This document shows positions 35,890 through 45,033 of a stretch of DNA of 64,000 nt, one piece after another. The notes below the pieces were generated by a model. That model did no database searches. It was not told where the DNA came from and saw nothing but the letters and a program-made list of their open reading frames with translations. Each line of letters opens with the position of its first letter. The first letter of the stretch is position 1. Location: assembly GCF_001577755.1 (NCBI RefSeq), contig NZ_CP010776.1:1550001-1614000 (forward strand), read 5' to 3'. This DNA comes from Rufibacter sp. DG15C. Lineage in GTDB: Bacteria > Bacteroidota > Bacteroidia > Cytophagales > Hymenobacteraceae. A program made the translations under genes and the position numbers.

Positions 35890-36319
35890 GCCATCCGTTT
35901 TTGGCCTGTCTTCTGGAAAGGAGGCCAAAAACCATAAGTCTATTTGAGTAGACGAAAGACTGGTCTGGAGTGTAAAGCAGATGCTGCCACCTAAACGCTG
36001 ATAAACCACCGGCGCCTATCTTTTTATACTGGCAGAATTAGCTTTCAAAAAATAATTGGATAGAAACACTATCCTTCTTGCATTTTAAGAGTATACGTTC
36101 TTAAGTTCTATCCTTAAAAGCTGGTAGAGGTCCCTCTACACCATGCTGTAAGAATAAAGTAAACGAGTAGCTTATACATCTTCCAAGCAACCCCAGCGGT
36201 TCTCCGGTAATCTCCCTCTTTAATATCCCCATTTCTTAAGACGCACTATTTATGCCCGTGTGGGTTTAAGCTTGGCTGCGTCTGTTTGCTGTATTCTCTC
36301 ACTCTAATCAAAAATAGCC
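35890..36319. other. 430-bp intergenic region before cytochrome c gene
   Basis: It holds palindrome copy 16 at its left end. The remaining 380 bp contains short AT-rich stretches but no gene, RNA or clear promoter that I can support. Confidence 0.55.
35896..35933. repeat. dispersed palindrome copy 16
   Basis: 38 bp, CGTTTTTGGCC / GGCCAAAAACC, forward core with CTTCTGGAAAGG; the final G is changed. Confidence 0.85.
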
Positions 36320-36934
36320 ATGAAAAACTTTTTTGCTATGCTCTTTGCAACCGCTTTGTTGCTAGGTTGCGAAAGTAAAACCCAGGACAAAGCGACGACT
36401 GTTGCCAATATTCCAGAAACAGAAAGTGAAGACAATGCAACGCTAAGCCAGGACCAGTTACTGGAAAGGGGAAACTACCTGGTGACAATAGGGGCCTGTG
36501 GTGATTGCCACTCGCCTAAACTGGCGCCTTCAGACAAAGTGCCACCTATGACAGAAGACCCAGCTAGGCGATTGTCTGGCCATCCAGCCAATGAGAAATT
36601 ACCTCCCGCAGGACCGGGCGCTGGCAAAGACGGATGGGTGCGGTTTAGTATGAACAGTACCGCCATGATAGGCCCTTGGGGAACCTCCTTCTCTGCGAAC
36701 CTTACGCCAGACCCAACCGGCATAGGCAACTGGACCTTAGACAATTTTAAAACGGCTCTTCGCAAGGGCAAATACAAAGGCATGGAGAATGGCAGAGATA
36801 TACTGCCTCCAATGCCATGGCCTCATTACCGCCACATGACCGACCAAGACTTAGAAGCCATCTTCACCTATCTCAAGTCCCTTCCGCCAGTTAAAAATGT
36901 AGTGCCGGCACCTATACCGCCAGCGGCATCTTAA
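36320..36934 (+). CDS. lipoprotein cytochrome c
   Basis: 204 residues. The lipoprotein signal ends LLLGC with Cys17. A single haem-binding motif CGDCH (Cys60, Cys63, His64) follows QLLERGNYLVTIGA, and a candidate axial Met lies in LPPMPWPHYR. The pattern of NLTPDPTGIGNWTLDNFKTALRKG is common to periplasmic c-type cytochromes that accompany alcohol or sugar dehydrogenases. No such dehydrogenase is adjacent here. It probably carries electrons at the periplasmic face. Confidence 0.9.
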   Translation: MKNFFAMLFATALLLGCESKTQDKATTVANIPETESEDNATLSQDQLLERGNYLVTIGACGDCHSPKLAPSDKVPPMTEDPARRLSGHPANEKLPPAGPGAGKDGWVRFSMNSTAMIGPWGTSFSANLTPDPTGIGNWTLDNFKTALRKGKYKGMENGRDILPPMPWPHYRHMTDQDLEAIFTYLKSLPPVKNVVPAPIPPAAS

Positions 36935-36948
36935 AACGATTTGCTAGC

Positions 36949-36986
36949 CGTTTTTGGCCTGTTTTCAAGAATATAGGTTAAAAAAG
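36949..36986. repeat. dispersed palindrome copy 17
   Basis: 38 bp, CGTTTTTGGCC intact on the left; the right arm has decayed to GGTTAAAAAAG. It starts 14 bp after the cytochrome stop. Confidence 0.8.
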
Positions 36987-36997
36987 ATACTTACAAA

Positions 36998-37028
36998 AAA
37001 TGCCCGGTTATCGCCGGGCATTTATATT
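36998..37028. terminator. intrinsic terminator after the cytochrome c gene
   Basis: 10-bp stem AAATGCCCGG / CCGGGCATTT with a 6-nt loop and T-rich tail; it is symmetric, serving the convergent AIM24 gene too. Confidence 0.85.
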
Positions 37029-37045
37029 ATCATTGAAAGCGAAGA

Positions 37046-37807
37046 CTATTCCATGAAGCTGCTCAAAAGGCCGCCTTCTTTTCCAGCATTTCCGCCGTGT
37101 GGCATCAAGGCTTGGATGAGCTTCTTGATGGGCATGGACTGAATCCAAACTCTGCCGGTTCCGCGCAAAGTTGCCAAAAACAGACCCTCGCCGCCGAACA
37201 CCATGGATTTTAAGCCGCCCGTCTGCTGAATGTCAAAGTCAATGCCGGACTCATAGGCCACCACGCAACCGGTGTCTATGCGTAGGGTTTCATTGTGCAG
37301 ATGCCGCTCAATGACCGTACCGCCGGCATGAATGAAAGCCAGGCCGTCGCCTGTGAGTTTTTGCATGATGAAGCCCTCGCCGCCAAAGAAGCCCGCGCCC
37401 AGCCGTTGGTTCAAGTGCATGGCAATCTTGGTGCCCATGGCCGCGGCCAGAAAGCCGTCTTTCTGCACAATCAGGCCCTGCGGAAACTGCGCCAGGTCAA
37501 TGGGCATGATGGTGCCTGGATAAGGCGCTGAGAAGGCTACCTTGGCCTTGCTGTACCCGCGGTGCGTGAAGTGCGTCATGAACAGAGACTCACCCGTGAT
37601 TAAGCGGCTACCGGCAGACACCAGCTTCCCGAAGAAGCCTTGGCTGGGGTTGGAGCCGTCGCCCATTTTGGTTTCAAACTGGATGCCGTCCTCCATGAAG
37701 ACCATGGCGCCGGCCTCGGCAATGACGGTTTCCTGTGGGTCTAGTTCTACTTCCAGCACCTGAATGTCAGAGCCATGGATGCGGTAATCAATCTCGTGTG
37801 ATCTCAT
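37046..37807 (-). CDS. AIM24/TIGR00266 family protein
   Basis: 253 residues of the AIM24 (tryptophan RNA-binding attenuator-like fold) family, whose function is not known in bacteria. The typical glycine-rich trimer of beta repeats is visible: [59 protein letters not shown] and [27 protein letters not shown]. The last residues are Gly-rich. It begins 6 bp after the stop of the charged gene upstream (37814) and is likely cotranscribed with it. Confidence 0.88.
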   Translation of the reverse strand: MRSHEIDYRIHGSDIQVLEVELDPQETVIAEAGAMVFMEDGIQFETKMGDGSNPSQGFFGKLVSAGSRLITGESLFMTHFTHRGYSKAKVAFSAPYPGTIMPIDLAQFPQGLIVQKDGFLAAAMGTKIAMHLNQRLGAGFFGGEGFIMQKLTGDGLAFIHAGGTVIERHLHNETLRIDTGCVVAYESGIDFDIQQTGGLKSMVFGGEGLFLATLRGTGRVWIQSMPIKKLIQALMPHGGNAGKEGGLLSSFME

Positions 37808-37813
37808 ATAGTT

Positions 37814-38182
37814 TTATTTTTTCTTAGGCTTCTTGTCGTCCGCCGGCGGGTCTTTCAGTTCTTTGCCTAGGTCAGCCTCGTCTTCTTCAGACAATTTAGC
37901 CTTTCCTTTAAAGAAATCCTCTTCGTTCTCCTCCACGTCGGTGGTTTCCTCAATCGGGAACTCCTCTTCCTCTTGGCCGGGGCGTTTCTTGCCTTGTTCG
38001 CCTACCAGTTTCTTGTCGCGCACGTTGCGGTCCAGAAAGTCATTGAGTTGGTCTATGTTGAAGTTAGAGGTAATGTCGCCCAGCGGGTTTATCTTAATCT
38101 CGAAGCCTTCCAGCTCAGGGTGCACCTTCGCTTTTTTCTCCGGCTTGCTCTCCTTCTTGTTTTCAGGTTTTTTCTTAGCCAT
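37814..38182 (-). CDS. highly charged small protein
   Basis: 122 residues. Nearly half are Lys, Glu or Asp: a Lys/Glu-rich N-terminus (MAKKKPENKKESKPEKK), a short ordered core LEGFEIKINPLGDITSNFNIDQLNDFLDRNVRDKKL, then an acidic stretch and a Lys-rich end. The core looks like a conserved Bacteroidota motif of unknown function. It probably is largely disordered. It lies between gltX and the AIM24 gene on the same strand. Confidence 0.7.
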   Translation of the reverse strand: MAKKKPENKKESKPEKKAKVHPELEGFEIKINPLGDITSNFNIDQLNDFLDRNVRDKKLVGEQGKKRPGQEEEEFPIEETTDVEENEEDFFKGKAKLSEEDEADLGKELKDPPADDKKPKKK

Positions 38183-38343
38183 GGCAGTAGGTATTTGTGG
38201 TGAACCAAGCCTTGCGGCCCGGTAGAACAGATGTTCCTACAAACGGGAAAAATCCTAAGAAGGATAAGCGAATTAAGAAGAAACCATTGGCTTACGCAAG
38301 CACTTGTCCGTTCCTTTTGCAAACAGCGCCTAAAAGAAGAAGC

Positions 38344-38381
38344 CGTTTTTGGCCTGCTTTCTGAAAAGCAGGCCAAAAACG
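38344..38381. repeat. dispersed palindrome copy 18 (perfect palindrome variant)
   Basis: 38 bp, arms CGTTTTTGGCC / GGCCAAAAACG. The core CTGCTTTC / GAAAAGCAG has the compensatory TGC..GCA pair, and the flanks GAAGC / GCTTC extend the stem by 5 bp. Confidence 0.93.
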
Positions 38382-38410
38382 GCTTCTAAAAATATGGAGT
38401 AGCTCTCTAC

Positions 38411-39955
38411 TTAAACAGCGTACTGGCTCAGTTTGGCAATGGCGGCGTCAATGCGTTGCTGCGTTTCTTCCTTACCAATAATCTCAATGATGGCCATCAG
38501 ATCGGGGCCAGCTTCTACGCCGGTCACCGCAATTCTCAAAGCCTGCATCACCTGGCCAATCTTCAGGCCGTTGCGCTCTAGAATCTGCAACAACAGTGCT
38601 TTCACGGTGTCTGCGTTGAAGTCCTCCAGCGTGCTCAACTCATTCCGGAACTGCTCAAAGGCGGCGGCCCCGGCGGCGTTCCATTTCTTGGCGGCCACCT
38701 GCTCATTGTACTGCGTAGGGGCAGAGAAGAAATACGTAGCCTCTTTGGCGAAGTCCTGCGGGAAGGTCACGCGCTCTTTCATGAGGCTCACAATCTTCAC
38801 GGCGCGGTCTTCTGAACAATCAACGTTCTGGTCTTTTAAGGAAGCCAACAGGTATTGGGCTAGTTCTGTATCTGGCTTGGCGCGCAGGTACTGCTCATTG
38901 TACCAACGGGCTTTCTGAATGTCAAAACGGGTCCCGGACTTACCAATGCGCTCAATGCTGAAGGCCTCAATCAGTTCTTCCATGGTGAACAGCTCCTGCT
39001 GGGTGCCAGGGTTCCAGCCCAAGAAGGCCAGGAAGTTGATGAACGCCTCTGGCAGGTAACCGCTCTCGCGGTAGCCGCTGGCTGTCTCACCGGTGTTAGG
39101 GTCTTGCCAGAACAACGGGAACACCGGGAAGCCTAGCTTGTCGCCGTCACGCTTGCTTAGTTTACCGTTACCGTCTGGCTTCAACAACAAAGGCAAGTGA
39201 GCGAATTCTGGCATAGTATCTTCCCAACCAAAATAGCGGTACAACAACACGTGCAGCGGCGCACTAGGCAACCACTCTTCGCCGCGTATCACGTGGGTGA
39301 TTTCCATCAAATGGTCATCCACGATGTTGGCTAAGTGGTACGTTGGCATGCCGTCAGACTTCATCAGGACCTTGTCATCAATAGCCGAGGAGTGCACCAT
39401 AACCCAGCCTCTGATCATGTCCTTCAGTCTGATTTCCTCTTTGCGGGGTACTTTCAAACGAATCACGTACGGGTCACCGCTTTCCAGTCGGCGCTTCACC
39501 TCATCCTCTGGCAGGGTAAGGGAGTTCTTCATGGTGGTGCGCGTGATGGCGTTGTACTGCGGGGTGGCTACCTTGGCGGCCTTCAGGCGCTCGCGCATGG
39601 CGTCCAGCTCCTCGGCGGTGTCAAAGGCGTAGTAGGCGTGTCCGGCGTTTACCAGCTGCAGGGCGTAGTCCATGTACATGGGCTTGCGCTCAGACTGACG
39701 GTACGGCGCGTGCGGTCCGCCGTGCACGGGGCTCTCGTCTAACTTGATGCCGCACCATTCCAGGCTGTCAAAGATGTATTGCTCGGCACCGGGCACAAAG
39801 CGGTTTTGGTCTGTATCTTCAATGCGCAGCAACATCTTGCCGCCCATTTTCTTTGCAAAAAGGTAATTATATAACGCAGTGCGTACCCCGCCAATGTGCA
39901 AGGCCCCGGTTGGGCTAGGGGCAAAGCGTACACGTACTTCTCTTTCCATGGTCAT
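38411..39955 (-). CDS. gltX: glutamate--tRNA ligase
   Basis: 514 residues, full length. GltX charges tRNA-Glu with glutamate. The HIGH motif region RFAPSPTGALHIGGVRTALYNY is at the N-terminus and the KMSKS-type KLSKRDG is near residue 261. The anticodon-binding domain follows to the end. The start may be Met1 or Met3. A TACTTTTG promoter element lies 19 bp upstream. Confidence 0.97.
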   Translation of the reverse strand: MTMEREVRVRFAPSPTGALHIGGVRTALYNYLFAKKMGGKMLLRIEDTDQNRFVPGAEQYIFDSLEWCGIKLDESPVHGGPHAPYRQSERKPMYMDYALQLVNAGHAYYAFDTAEELDAMRERLKAAKVATPQYNAITRTTMKNSLTLPEDEVKRRLESGDPYVIRLKVPRKEEIRLKDMIRGWVMVHSSAIDDKVLMKSDGMPTYHLANIVDDHLMEITHVIRGEEWLPSAPLHVLLYRYFGWEDTMPEFAHLPLLLKPDGNGKLSKRDGDKLGFPVFPLFWQDPNTGETASGYRESGYLPEAFINFLAFLGWNPGTQQELFTMEELIEAFSIERIGKSGTRFDIQKARWYNEQYLRAKPDTELAQYLLASLKDQNVDCSEDRAVKIVSLMKERVTFPQDFAKEATYFFSAPTQYNEQVAAKKWNAAGAAAFEQFRNELSTLEDFNADTVKALLLQILERNGLKIGQVMQALRIAVTGVEAGPDLMAIIEIIGKEETQQRIDAAIAKLSQYAV

Positions 39956-39973
39956 GCTAGGTTAAACAGGGTG

Positions 39974-39981
39974 CAAAAGTA
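39974..39981 (-). promoter_or_regulatory. putative -7 element TACTTTTG for gltX
   Basis: Matches TAnnTTTG on the minus strand, 19 bp upstream of gltX, with a TTTA 19 bp further upstream in place of the -33 TTTG. Confidence 0.5.
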
Positions 39982-40156
39982 CAGTATTTAAAGGCGTTGG
40001 TAAAGCTTTTGCCCGTAAAACCTTGCGGTTCTGTGAGGTATTCTTAAAGGGCGGCCCTTGCTCATTCAACTTACTCACTATGAGTTAAACCTTGTGCCTT
40101 GCAGGAAGTTTGAAAACCTATAAGGTGTACTGCGTATGAAGGGGAAATCCTGATCT

Positions 40157-41155
40157 ATGTTTAAGAAGATTTTTGTGGAAGGCTGGTGCATCATCAAAGA
40201 GGTCTGGTATGACTTTCTGGACAATAACTCGTTCCAGAAAGGGGCAGCGCTGGCCTATTACACCATTTTCGCGCTGCCGCCCATTCTCATCATCATGATT
40301 AACACCGCTGGGGCGGTTTTTGGCCGCGAGGCGGTGCAGGGCGAGGTCTACACCCAGCTACGGGAGCTCATGGGCAGCAAAGGCGCCGCCGACATACAGG
40401 AGATGGTAGAAAGCATCCATCAGTCCGCAGATTTTAACCTGGCCACTATTATTGGAGTTTTCACTTTGCTGGTGGGGGCTACCGGGGTGTTTATTTCCTT
40501 GCAAGAGTCTTTGAACCAGATTTGGGGCGTAAAGCCGAAACCCAAGAACGAATACTTGAAGATTCTGGTGGACCGGCTGTTGTCGTTCGCTATGATTTTT
40601 GGGATTGTGTTCCTGCTGTTGGTGAGTTTGATTGTGAATGCTATTCTGGTAGTGATTACCTCCTACCTAGCCAATAAAATAGACCCGTCACTGGTTCACA
40701 TCACCCAGATTACCAATTTTCTGGTGTCCACTGCTGTGGTGACGTTCCTGTTCGCACTTATCTACAAGTACCTGCCCGACGCTAAAATCAAGTGGAAGGA
40801 TGTGTGGGTAGGCTCTTTGGTGACGGCCCTGCTCTTTGCGCTGGGGAAGAGCCTGATTGGTATTTACTTGGGCAACAGTGACTTTTCCAGCATTTATGGG
40901 GCGGCTGGCTCAGTGATTGTGGTGCTGGTATGGGTGTTTTATACCTCGCAGATTATCTTTCTGGGCGCGCAGTTTACGCTGGTGTATGCCCGCCGCTATG
41001 GAGCCAACATTTACCCGTCCACGTACGCGGTGCGGATAGAAAGTAAAGAGGTAGAACTAGGCAAGTCTCCTCTGAACGCAGAGCCCGGGCCCAATGAAGC
41101 CAAGGCCAAAGGAGAGGAAGACCCCGAAGAAGAGGAAGAGGCGGCGAAAAAATAA
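40157..41155 (+). CDS. YihY/BrkB family membrane protein
   Basis: 332 residues with about six membrane segments, beginning AYYTIFALPPILIIMINTAG and ending VLVWVFYTSQIIFLGAQFTLVYARRYG, the strongly conserved end of the YihY family. The tail of about 40 residues is acidic (EEDPEEEEEAAKK). Family members were once called ribonuclease BN, but that assignment has been withdrawn; their function remains unclear. A palindrome copy starts 5 bp after the stop. Confidence 0.92.
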   Translation: MFKKIFVEGWCIIKEVWYDFLDNNSFQKGAALAYYTIFALPPILIIMINTAGAVFGREAVQGEVYTQLRELMGSKGAADIQEMVESIHQSADFNLATIIGVFTLLVGATGVFISLQESLNQIWGVKPKPKNEYLKILVDRLLSFAMIFGIVFLLLVSLIVNAILVVITSYLANKIDPSLVHITQITNFLVSTAVVTFLFALIYKYLPDAKIKWKDVWVGSLVTALLFALGKSLIGIYLGNSDFSSIYGAAGSVIVVLVWVFYTSQIIFLGAQFTLVYARRYGANIYPSTYAVRIESKEVELGKSPLNAEPGPNEAKAKGEEDPEEEEEAAKK

Positions 41156-41160
41156 CCTTC

Positions 41161-41198
41161 CGTTTTTGGCCTATTCCCTGAGAAACAAGCCAAAAACG
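41161..41198. repeat. dispersed palindrome copy 19
   Basis: 38 bp, CGTTTTTGGCC / AGCCAAAAACG, reverse core. It fills the gap between two convergent genes. Confidence 0.85.
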
Positions 41199-41204
41199 AG
41201 AAGA

Positions 41205-41804
41205 TTAAGACATTTCTTGGTAGGTGCCTTCCCAAGTACCCACGTGCACGGTCTCTTGTAGCGCCTTGCGCGTAGATTTGGTCTGCTCGCGCGTTTGTAA
41301 GTCCTGGGTTGGGAGTAAGGTGAAAGGAGCTGGGTGTCCAACTACGGCCATGGCAATGGGCTGGTAGTCACTTGGCACCTGTAGAGCCTCATTGGCCTTG
41401 TCCATGGCGAAGCCACCCATCTGGTGCACTTGTAGTCCCATGGCTGTGGCCTGCAAACAAAACTGCCCCATGGCCAATCCCGTGTCATACAGGTGGCCAG
41501 CATGCGGCTTGCCGTTGTCTCTAGTAGTTTTGGAGAATACCACCATCAAAAAAGGCGCGTTCTTAGCCCAGATGGCATTGCCCTCATCTAACAGATTTAC
41601 TAACCTCTGGAAATCCTCTTGCTGGTCACTGGTAGCGTACACAAACCGCCAAGGCTGCCCGTTCCCCGAAGAAGGTGCCCAGCGCGCCGACTGGAACAGA
41701 GCTTCTATCTGGTCCTTGGTGAGTAACTCAGACGAGAAGCTTCTGGGACTCCAACGCGCCTGCATGAGCTCATGGATGTTGTGCTGTTCTTCGCGGTGCT
41801 GCAT
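41205..41804 (-). CDS. nitroreductase family protein
   Basis: 199 residues from MQHREEQHNIHELMQARWSPRSF; the frame is open to 41864 but the extra 20 residues translate a simple repeat-like spacer. FMN-dependent nitroreductases use NAD(P)H to reduce nitro or quinone compounds. Typical features are RWSPRSFSSELLTKDQIEALFQSARWAPSSGNGQPWRFVYA and GHLYDTGLAMGQFCLQATAMGLQVHQMGGF. The substrate is unknown. It lies between YihY and RidA. Confidence 0.9.
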   Translation of the reverse strand: MQHREEQHNIHELMQARWSPRSFSSELLTKDQIEALFQSARWAPSSGNGQPWRFVYATSDQQEDFQRLVNLLDEGNAIWAKNAPFLMVVFSKTTRDNGKPHAGHLYDTGLAMGQFCLQATAMGLQVHQMGGFAMDKANEALQVPSDYQPIAMAVVGHPAPFTLLPTQDLQTREQTKSTRKALQETVHVGTWEGTYQEMS

Positions 41805-41906
41805 AATGGGTTGCGTGAATGAGTGCTTGAATGATTGAGAGGGAGGATAGGGCTGAAAATGCAAGAATTGCCCATTCTTTCAATCATTCAACCATTCAAT
41901 CTAACA

Positions 41907-42290
41907 TTAGAATTTAACCGCGATGCAGGAGATTTCTACGTTCACGTCTTTCGGCAGGCGGCTTACCTCCACCGTTTCACGTGCAGGTGAATTGGTAGAA
42001 AAGTAGCTGCCATACGCGTCATTAATCGCCCCGAAATTGCCTAAGTCCTTCACGAAAATAGAGCACTTCACTACATTGTGGAAACCCATGCCCGCCTCTT
42101 CCAAGATGTACTGCAGGTTTTTCATGACCTGATGGGTTTCTGCCTGAATGTCTCCTACTACCAATTGGCCGGTGGCCTGGTCCAAAGGAATCTGACCAGA
42201 AACATACAAGGTATTGCCTGCCATCACGGCTTGGCTATAGGGTCCAATAGGGGCCGGTGCTGCTTTGCTTTCTATAATGTTGGTTGCCAT
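41907..42290 (-). CDS. ridA: RidA family enamine/imine deaminase
   Basis: 127 residues, the standard length. RidA hydrolyses 2-aminoacrylate and related imines released by PLP enzymes, preventing damage. Motifs: APAPIGPYSQAVMAGNTLYVSGQIPLD, NLQYILEEAGMGFHNVVKCSIFVKDL, YGSYFSTNSPARETVEVSRLPKDVNVEISCIA with the conserved Arg. Residue pattern fits active RidA rather than the inactive paralogues. Confidence 0.93.
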   Translation of the reverse strand: MATNIIESKAAPAPIGPYSQAVMAGNTLYVSGQIPLDQATGQLVVGDIQAETHQVMKNLQYILEEAGMGFHNVVKCSIFVKDLGNFGAINDAYGSYFSTNSPARETVEVSRLPKDVNVEISCIAVKF

Positions 42291-42310
42291 AACAAGAATA
42301 GTTAAATCAG

Positions 42311-42318
42311 TATCTTTG
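42311..42318 (+). promoter_or_regulatory. putative -7 element TATCTTTG
   Basis: Matches TAnnTTTG, 21 bp upstream of the gene at 42340. No -33 box at the standard distance. Confidence 0.45.
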
Positions 42319-42339
42319 TGCGCTTAAAGGTACAGATTT

Positions 42340-43017
42340 ATGAAGACATTGGTTTTGGCCTCTCCAGAAATGGAGCAAGAATACAGTTTGAAGTTCCCCA
42401 ACAGAGCGTACCTCTACCTGCAGCACCCGGCAGAACTAGGTTTGTGGCTGAACCAGGTGGAAGTGGTTTTTGACCTGCTGTTGCATGAACAGCCGGAGCG
42501 CCTGGCCCAGTATGCCAAGGCTGAGAAAGGGGAAGACTTGGTGATTTTCTGCAATGCGGCTAAGCTACAGCTAGCTGCTTTCGCTAAAGAGCACGGTCCG
42601 GTCAACTTCCATCTATGTGGTGTCAACGCTCTACCTAGCTTGTTTAACCGCGAGGTATTGGAAGTAAACGTCTTGAAACCGGAGTCTGAAAAAGAAGTGG
42701 CCCGCGTCATGGAGGTTCTGGGCACTGGATATGAGTTGGTAGCGGACCGAGTAGGCATGGTTACACCGCGCATCTTGTGTATGATTATCAATGAAGCCTG
42801 CTACACGCTGCAAGAAGGGACCGCCTCCAAGGAAGACATTGACCTGGGCATGAAGCTGGGGACCAACTATCCCTTCGGGCCATTTGAATGGGCGAACAAG
42901 ATTGGCGTTGCCAATGTCTATGAGTTGCTGCAAGCTGTCTATGAAGACACCAAAGATGAACGCTACAAGATTTGTCCCTTGTTAAAAACTGCCTATCTAA
43001 AAGGGGAGGAGCTATAA
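42340..43017 (+). CDS. 3-hydroxyacyl-CoA dehydrogenase C-terminal-like protein
   Basis: 225 residues. The C-terminal part, GYELVADRVGMVTPRILCMIINEACYTLQEGTASKEDIDLGMKLGTNYPFGPFEWANKIG, is the conserved C-terminal domain of 3-hydroxyacyl-CoA dehydrogenases. The N-terminal 120 residues lack the GxGxxG nucleotide-binding loop of the normal Rossmann domain and do not look like an NAD-binding fold. A full dehydrogenase is therefore doubtful; it may be a degenerate or specialised relative. Confidence 0.82.
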   Translation: MKTLVLASPEMEQEYSLKFPNRAYLYLQHPAELGLWLNQVEVVFDLLLHEQPERLAQYAKAEKGEDLVIFCNAAKLQLAAFAKEHGPVNFHLCGVNALPSLFNREVLEVNVLKPESEKEVARVMEVLGTGYELVADRVGMVTPRILCMIINEACYTLQEGTASKEDIDLGMKLGTNYPFGPFEWANKIGVANVYELLQAVYEDTKDERYKICPLLKTAYLKGEEL

Positions 43018-43026
43018 GTTAAAATT

Positions 43027-43064
43027 CGTTTTTAGCCTGTTTTGTGAGAAACACGCCAAAAATG
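43027..43064. repeat. dispersed palindrome copy 20
   Basis: 38 bp, CGTTTTTAGCC / CGCCAAAAATG. It starts 9 bp after the dehydrogenase-like stop and 10 bp before a terminator. Confidence 0.78.
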
Positions 43065-43073
43065 GAGCAAACG

Positions 43074-43104
43074 AAAAGGGCACCTGTTGCGGTGCCCTTT
43101 TTGT
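43074..43104 (+). terminator. intrinsic terminator between convergent genes
   Basis: 11-bp stem AAAAGGGCACC / GGTGCCCTTTT with a 6-nt loop and T tail, facing glmS on the other strand. Confidence 0.88.
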
Positions 43105-43120
43105 TTATGTATGAACCGGA

Positions 43121-44959
43121 TTATTCAACAGTTACAGACTTCGCCAAGTTTCTAGGCTGGTCTACGTTGCAACCACGCATCACTGCAATGTGGTAGCTCA
43201 GTAATTGTAACGGAATCACAGAAAGCAATGGCACTAAGGCCTCATGCGCTTCAGGCACCTCAATCACAAACTCTGCCATTTCTGGGATAACAGTGTCGCC
43301 TTCGGTCACGATGGCAATTACACGGCCTTTGCGGGCTCTTACCTCCTGAATGTTAGAAACTACCTTCTCATAAGAGTTGTCCTTGGTGGCAATCACCACC
43401 ACTGGCATGTTCTCATCAATCAAGGCAATAGGACCGTGCTTCATTTCTGCCGCTGGGTATCCTTCTGCGTGGATGTAAGAAATCTCCTTCAGTTTCAAGG
43501 CGCCTTCCAAGGCCACCGGGAAATTCAATCCGCGGCCCAGGTAAATGAAGTTGCTGGAATCTTTGAAGATTTCGGCAATCGCCTGGATCTCTTTGTCCAA
43601 CTGCAGGGCTTTCTCTACCTTGGCTGGAATCTGCTCCATCTCCAGCATTAACTGGTGCAAAGCAGATTTCTCCATGGTGCCGCGCTTCTCGGCCAGCATC
43701 ATAGCAATTAGGGTAAGAACCGTTACCTGGGCCGTGAAGGCTTTGGTACTGGCTACGCCAATCTCTGGACCAGCGTGGGTATAAGCACCTGCGTCTGTGG
43801 CACGGGCAATAGAAGAACCTACTACGTTACATACCCCAAAGATGAGGGCGCCTTTAGACTTGGCCAGCTCAAGAGCTGCCAAGGTATCTGCCGTTTCACC
43901 AGACTGCGAAATAGCAATAACAATGTCACCTTCGTTGATGATGGGGTTTCTATAGCGGAACTCAGAAGCGTATTCAACTTCTACCGGGATGCGGGCTAGT
44001 TCTTCAATAAGGTATTCGGCTACTAGGCCGGCATGCCAAGAAGTACCACACGCTACAATGAGAATACGGTTAGCATTCTTGAAGCGGTTTTCATACTCTC
44101 TAATGCTGGACATGGTCAACTGCGTATTCTCGGCCACTAAACGGCCGCGCATGCTGTCCATGATAGAACGAGGCTGCTCAAAAATCTCCTTCAGCATGAA
44201 GTGAGGATAGCCGCCTTTCTCAATAGACTCTAACTCCAGCTCTAGCGTTTGGATGTAAGGGGTCTGCACCACATCTTCTTTAGTACGAAGATCCAATACG
44301 CCATCCTTGATCAACGCAATCTCAAAGTCGTTCAAATACACCACATCTTTGGTATACTCAATGATAGGCGTCGCATCAGAAGCCAAGAAGTATTCTCCGT
44401 CTCCAATACCAATCACCAACGGGCTCCCCTTACGGGCTGCAATCAGTTCAGTAGGAGAGTCATGGGAGATAACCACAATCGCGTAAGCACCAACTACTTC
44501 ATGCAAAGCCAAACGCACTGCTTCAGCTAGGTTTACCTTGGTGGTTTCTCTGATGTCCTCAATCAGGTTCACAAATACCTCAGAGTCAGTGTCGCTGTGG
44601 AATTCGTAGCCTTTGTTGATTAAGTGTTGCTTTAAAGAAGCGTAGTTCTCAATGATACCATTGTGAATAATAGCGATCTTTTTAGAGCTAGAATAATGGG
44701 GGTGGGCGTTGGCATCATTTGGCTCCCCGTGGGTAGCCCAACGCGTGTGGCCAATACCAATGTGGCTGCTAGTATCTTGGTCGCCAATGAAAGCTTCTAG
44801 GTCGCTTACCTTGCCTTTCCTCTTGAATACCTTTAATTCGCCGTCATTTAACAAAGCCACACCGGCGCTGTCATAACCACGGTACTCTAATCTTTTTAAA
44901 CCTTTAAGGATTATAGGGCAAGCTTCACGCTGCCCAACATAGGCTACAATTCCACACAT
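43121..44959 (-). CDS. glmS: glutamine--fructose-6-phosphate aminotransferase
   Basis: 612 residues, full length. GlmS makes glucosamine-6-phosphate from fructose-6-phosphate and glutamine for peptidoglycan and LPS. The N-terminal class II glutamine amidotransferase starts MCGIVAYVG (catalytic Cys2) and contains GHTRWATHGEPNDANAHPH. Two SIS domains follow (IVACGTSWHAGLVAEYLIEE; YLGRGLNFPVALEGALKLKEISYIHAEGYPAAEMKHGPIALI). The C-terminus is LAKSVTVE, as usual. No glmS-type riboswitch is recognised in the short upstream region. Confidence 0.98.
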   Translation of the reverse strand: MCGIVAYVGQREACPIILKGLKRLEYRGYDSAGVALLNDGELKVFKRKGKVSDLEAFIGDQDTSSHIGIGHTRWATHGEPNDANAHPHYSSSKKIAIIHNGIIENYASLKQHLINKGYEFHSDTDSEVFVNLIEDIRETTKVNLAEAVRLALHEVVGAYAIVVISHDSPTELIAARKGSPLVIGIGDGEYFLASDATPIIEYTKDVVYLNDFEIALIKDGVLDLRTKEDVVQTPYIQTLELELESIEKGGYPHFMLKEIFEQPRSIMDSMRGRLVAENTQLTMSSIREYENRFKNANRILIVACGTSWHAGLVAEYLIEELARIPVEVEYASEFRYRNPIINEGDIVIAISQSGETADTLAALELAKSKGALIFGVCNVVGSSIARATDAGAYTHAGPEIGVASTKAFTAQVTVLTLIAMMLAEKRGTMEKSALHQLMLEMEQIPAKVEKALQLDKEIQAIAEIFKDSSNFIYLGRGLNFPVALEGALKLKEISYIHAEGYPAAEMKHGPIALIDENMPVVVIATKDNSYEKVVSNIQEVRARKGRVIAIVTEGDTVIPEMAEFVIEVPEAHEALVPLLSVIPLQLLSYHIAVMRGCNVDQPRNLAKSVTVE

Positions 44960-45033
44960 AGTAAGTGATCTTCTTTAAATTAACCGACAAGACTCTGGTC
45001 TGCAGCGGCTAACACATAAAATTGGTGATAAGT

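Noticed and set aside
40312-40332. GGTTTTTGGCC inside the YihY gene
   Set aside because: Only half an arm matches and there is no second arm; ordinary coding sequence (VFGREA).
44960-45033. glmS-type regulatory RNA or ribozyme upstream of glmS
   Set aside because: The upstream region shows no conserved core of the glmS ribozyme.
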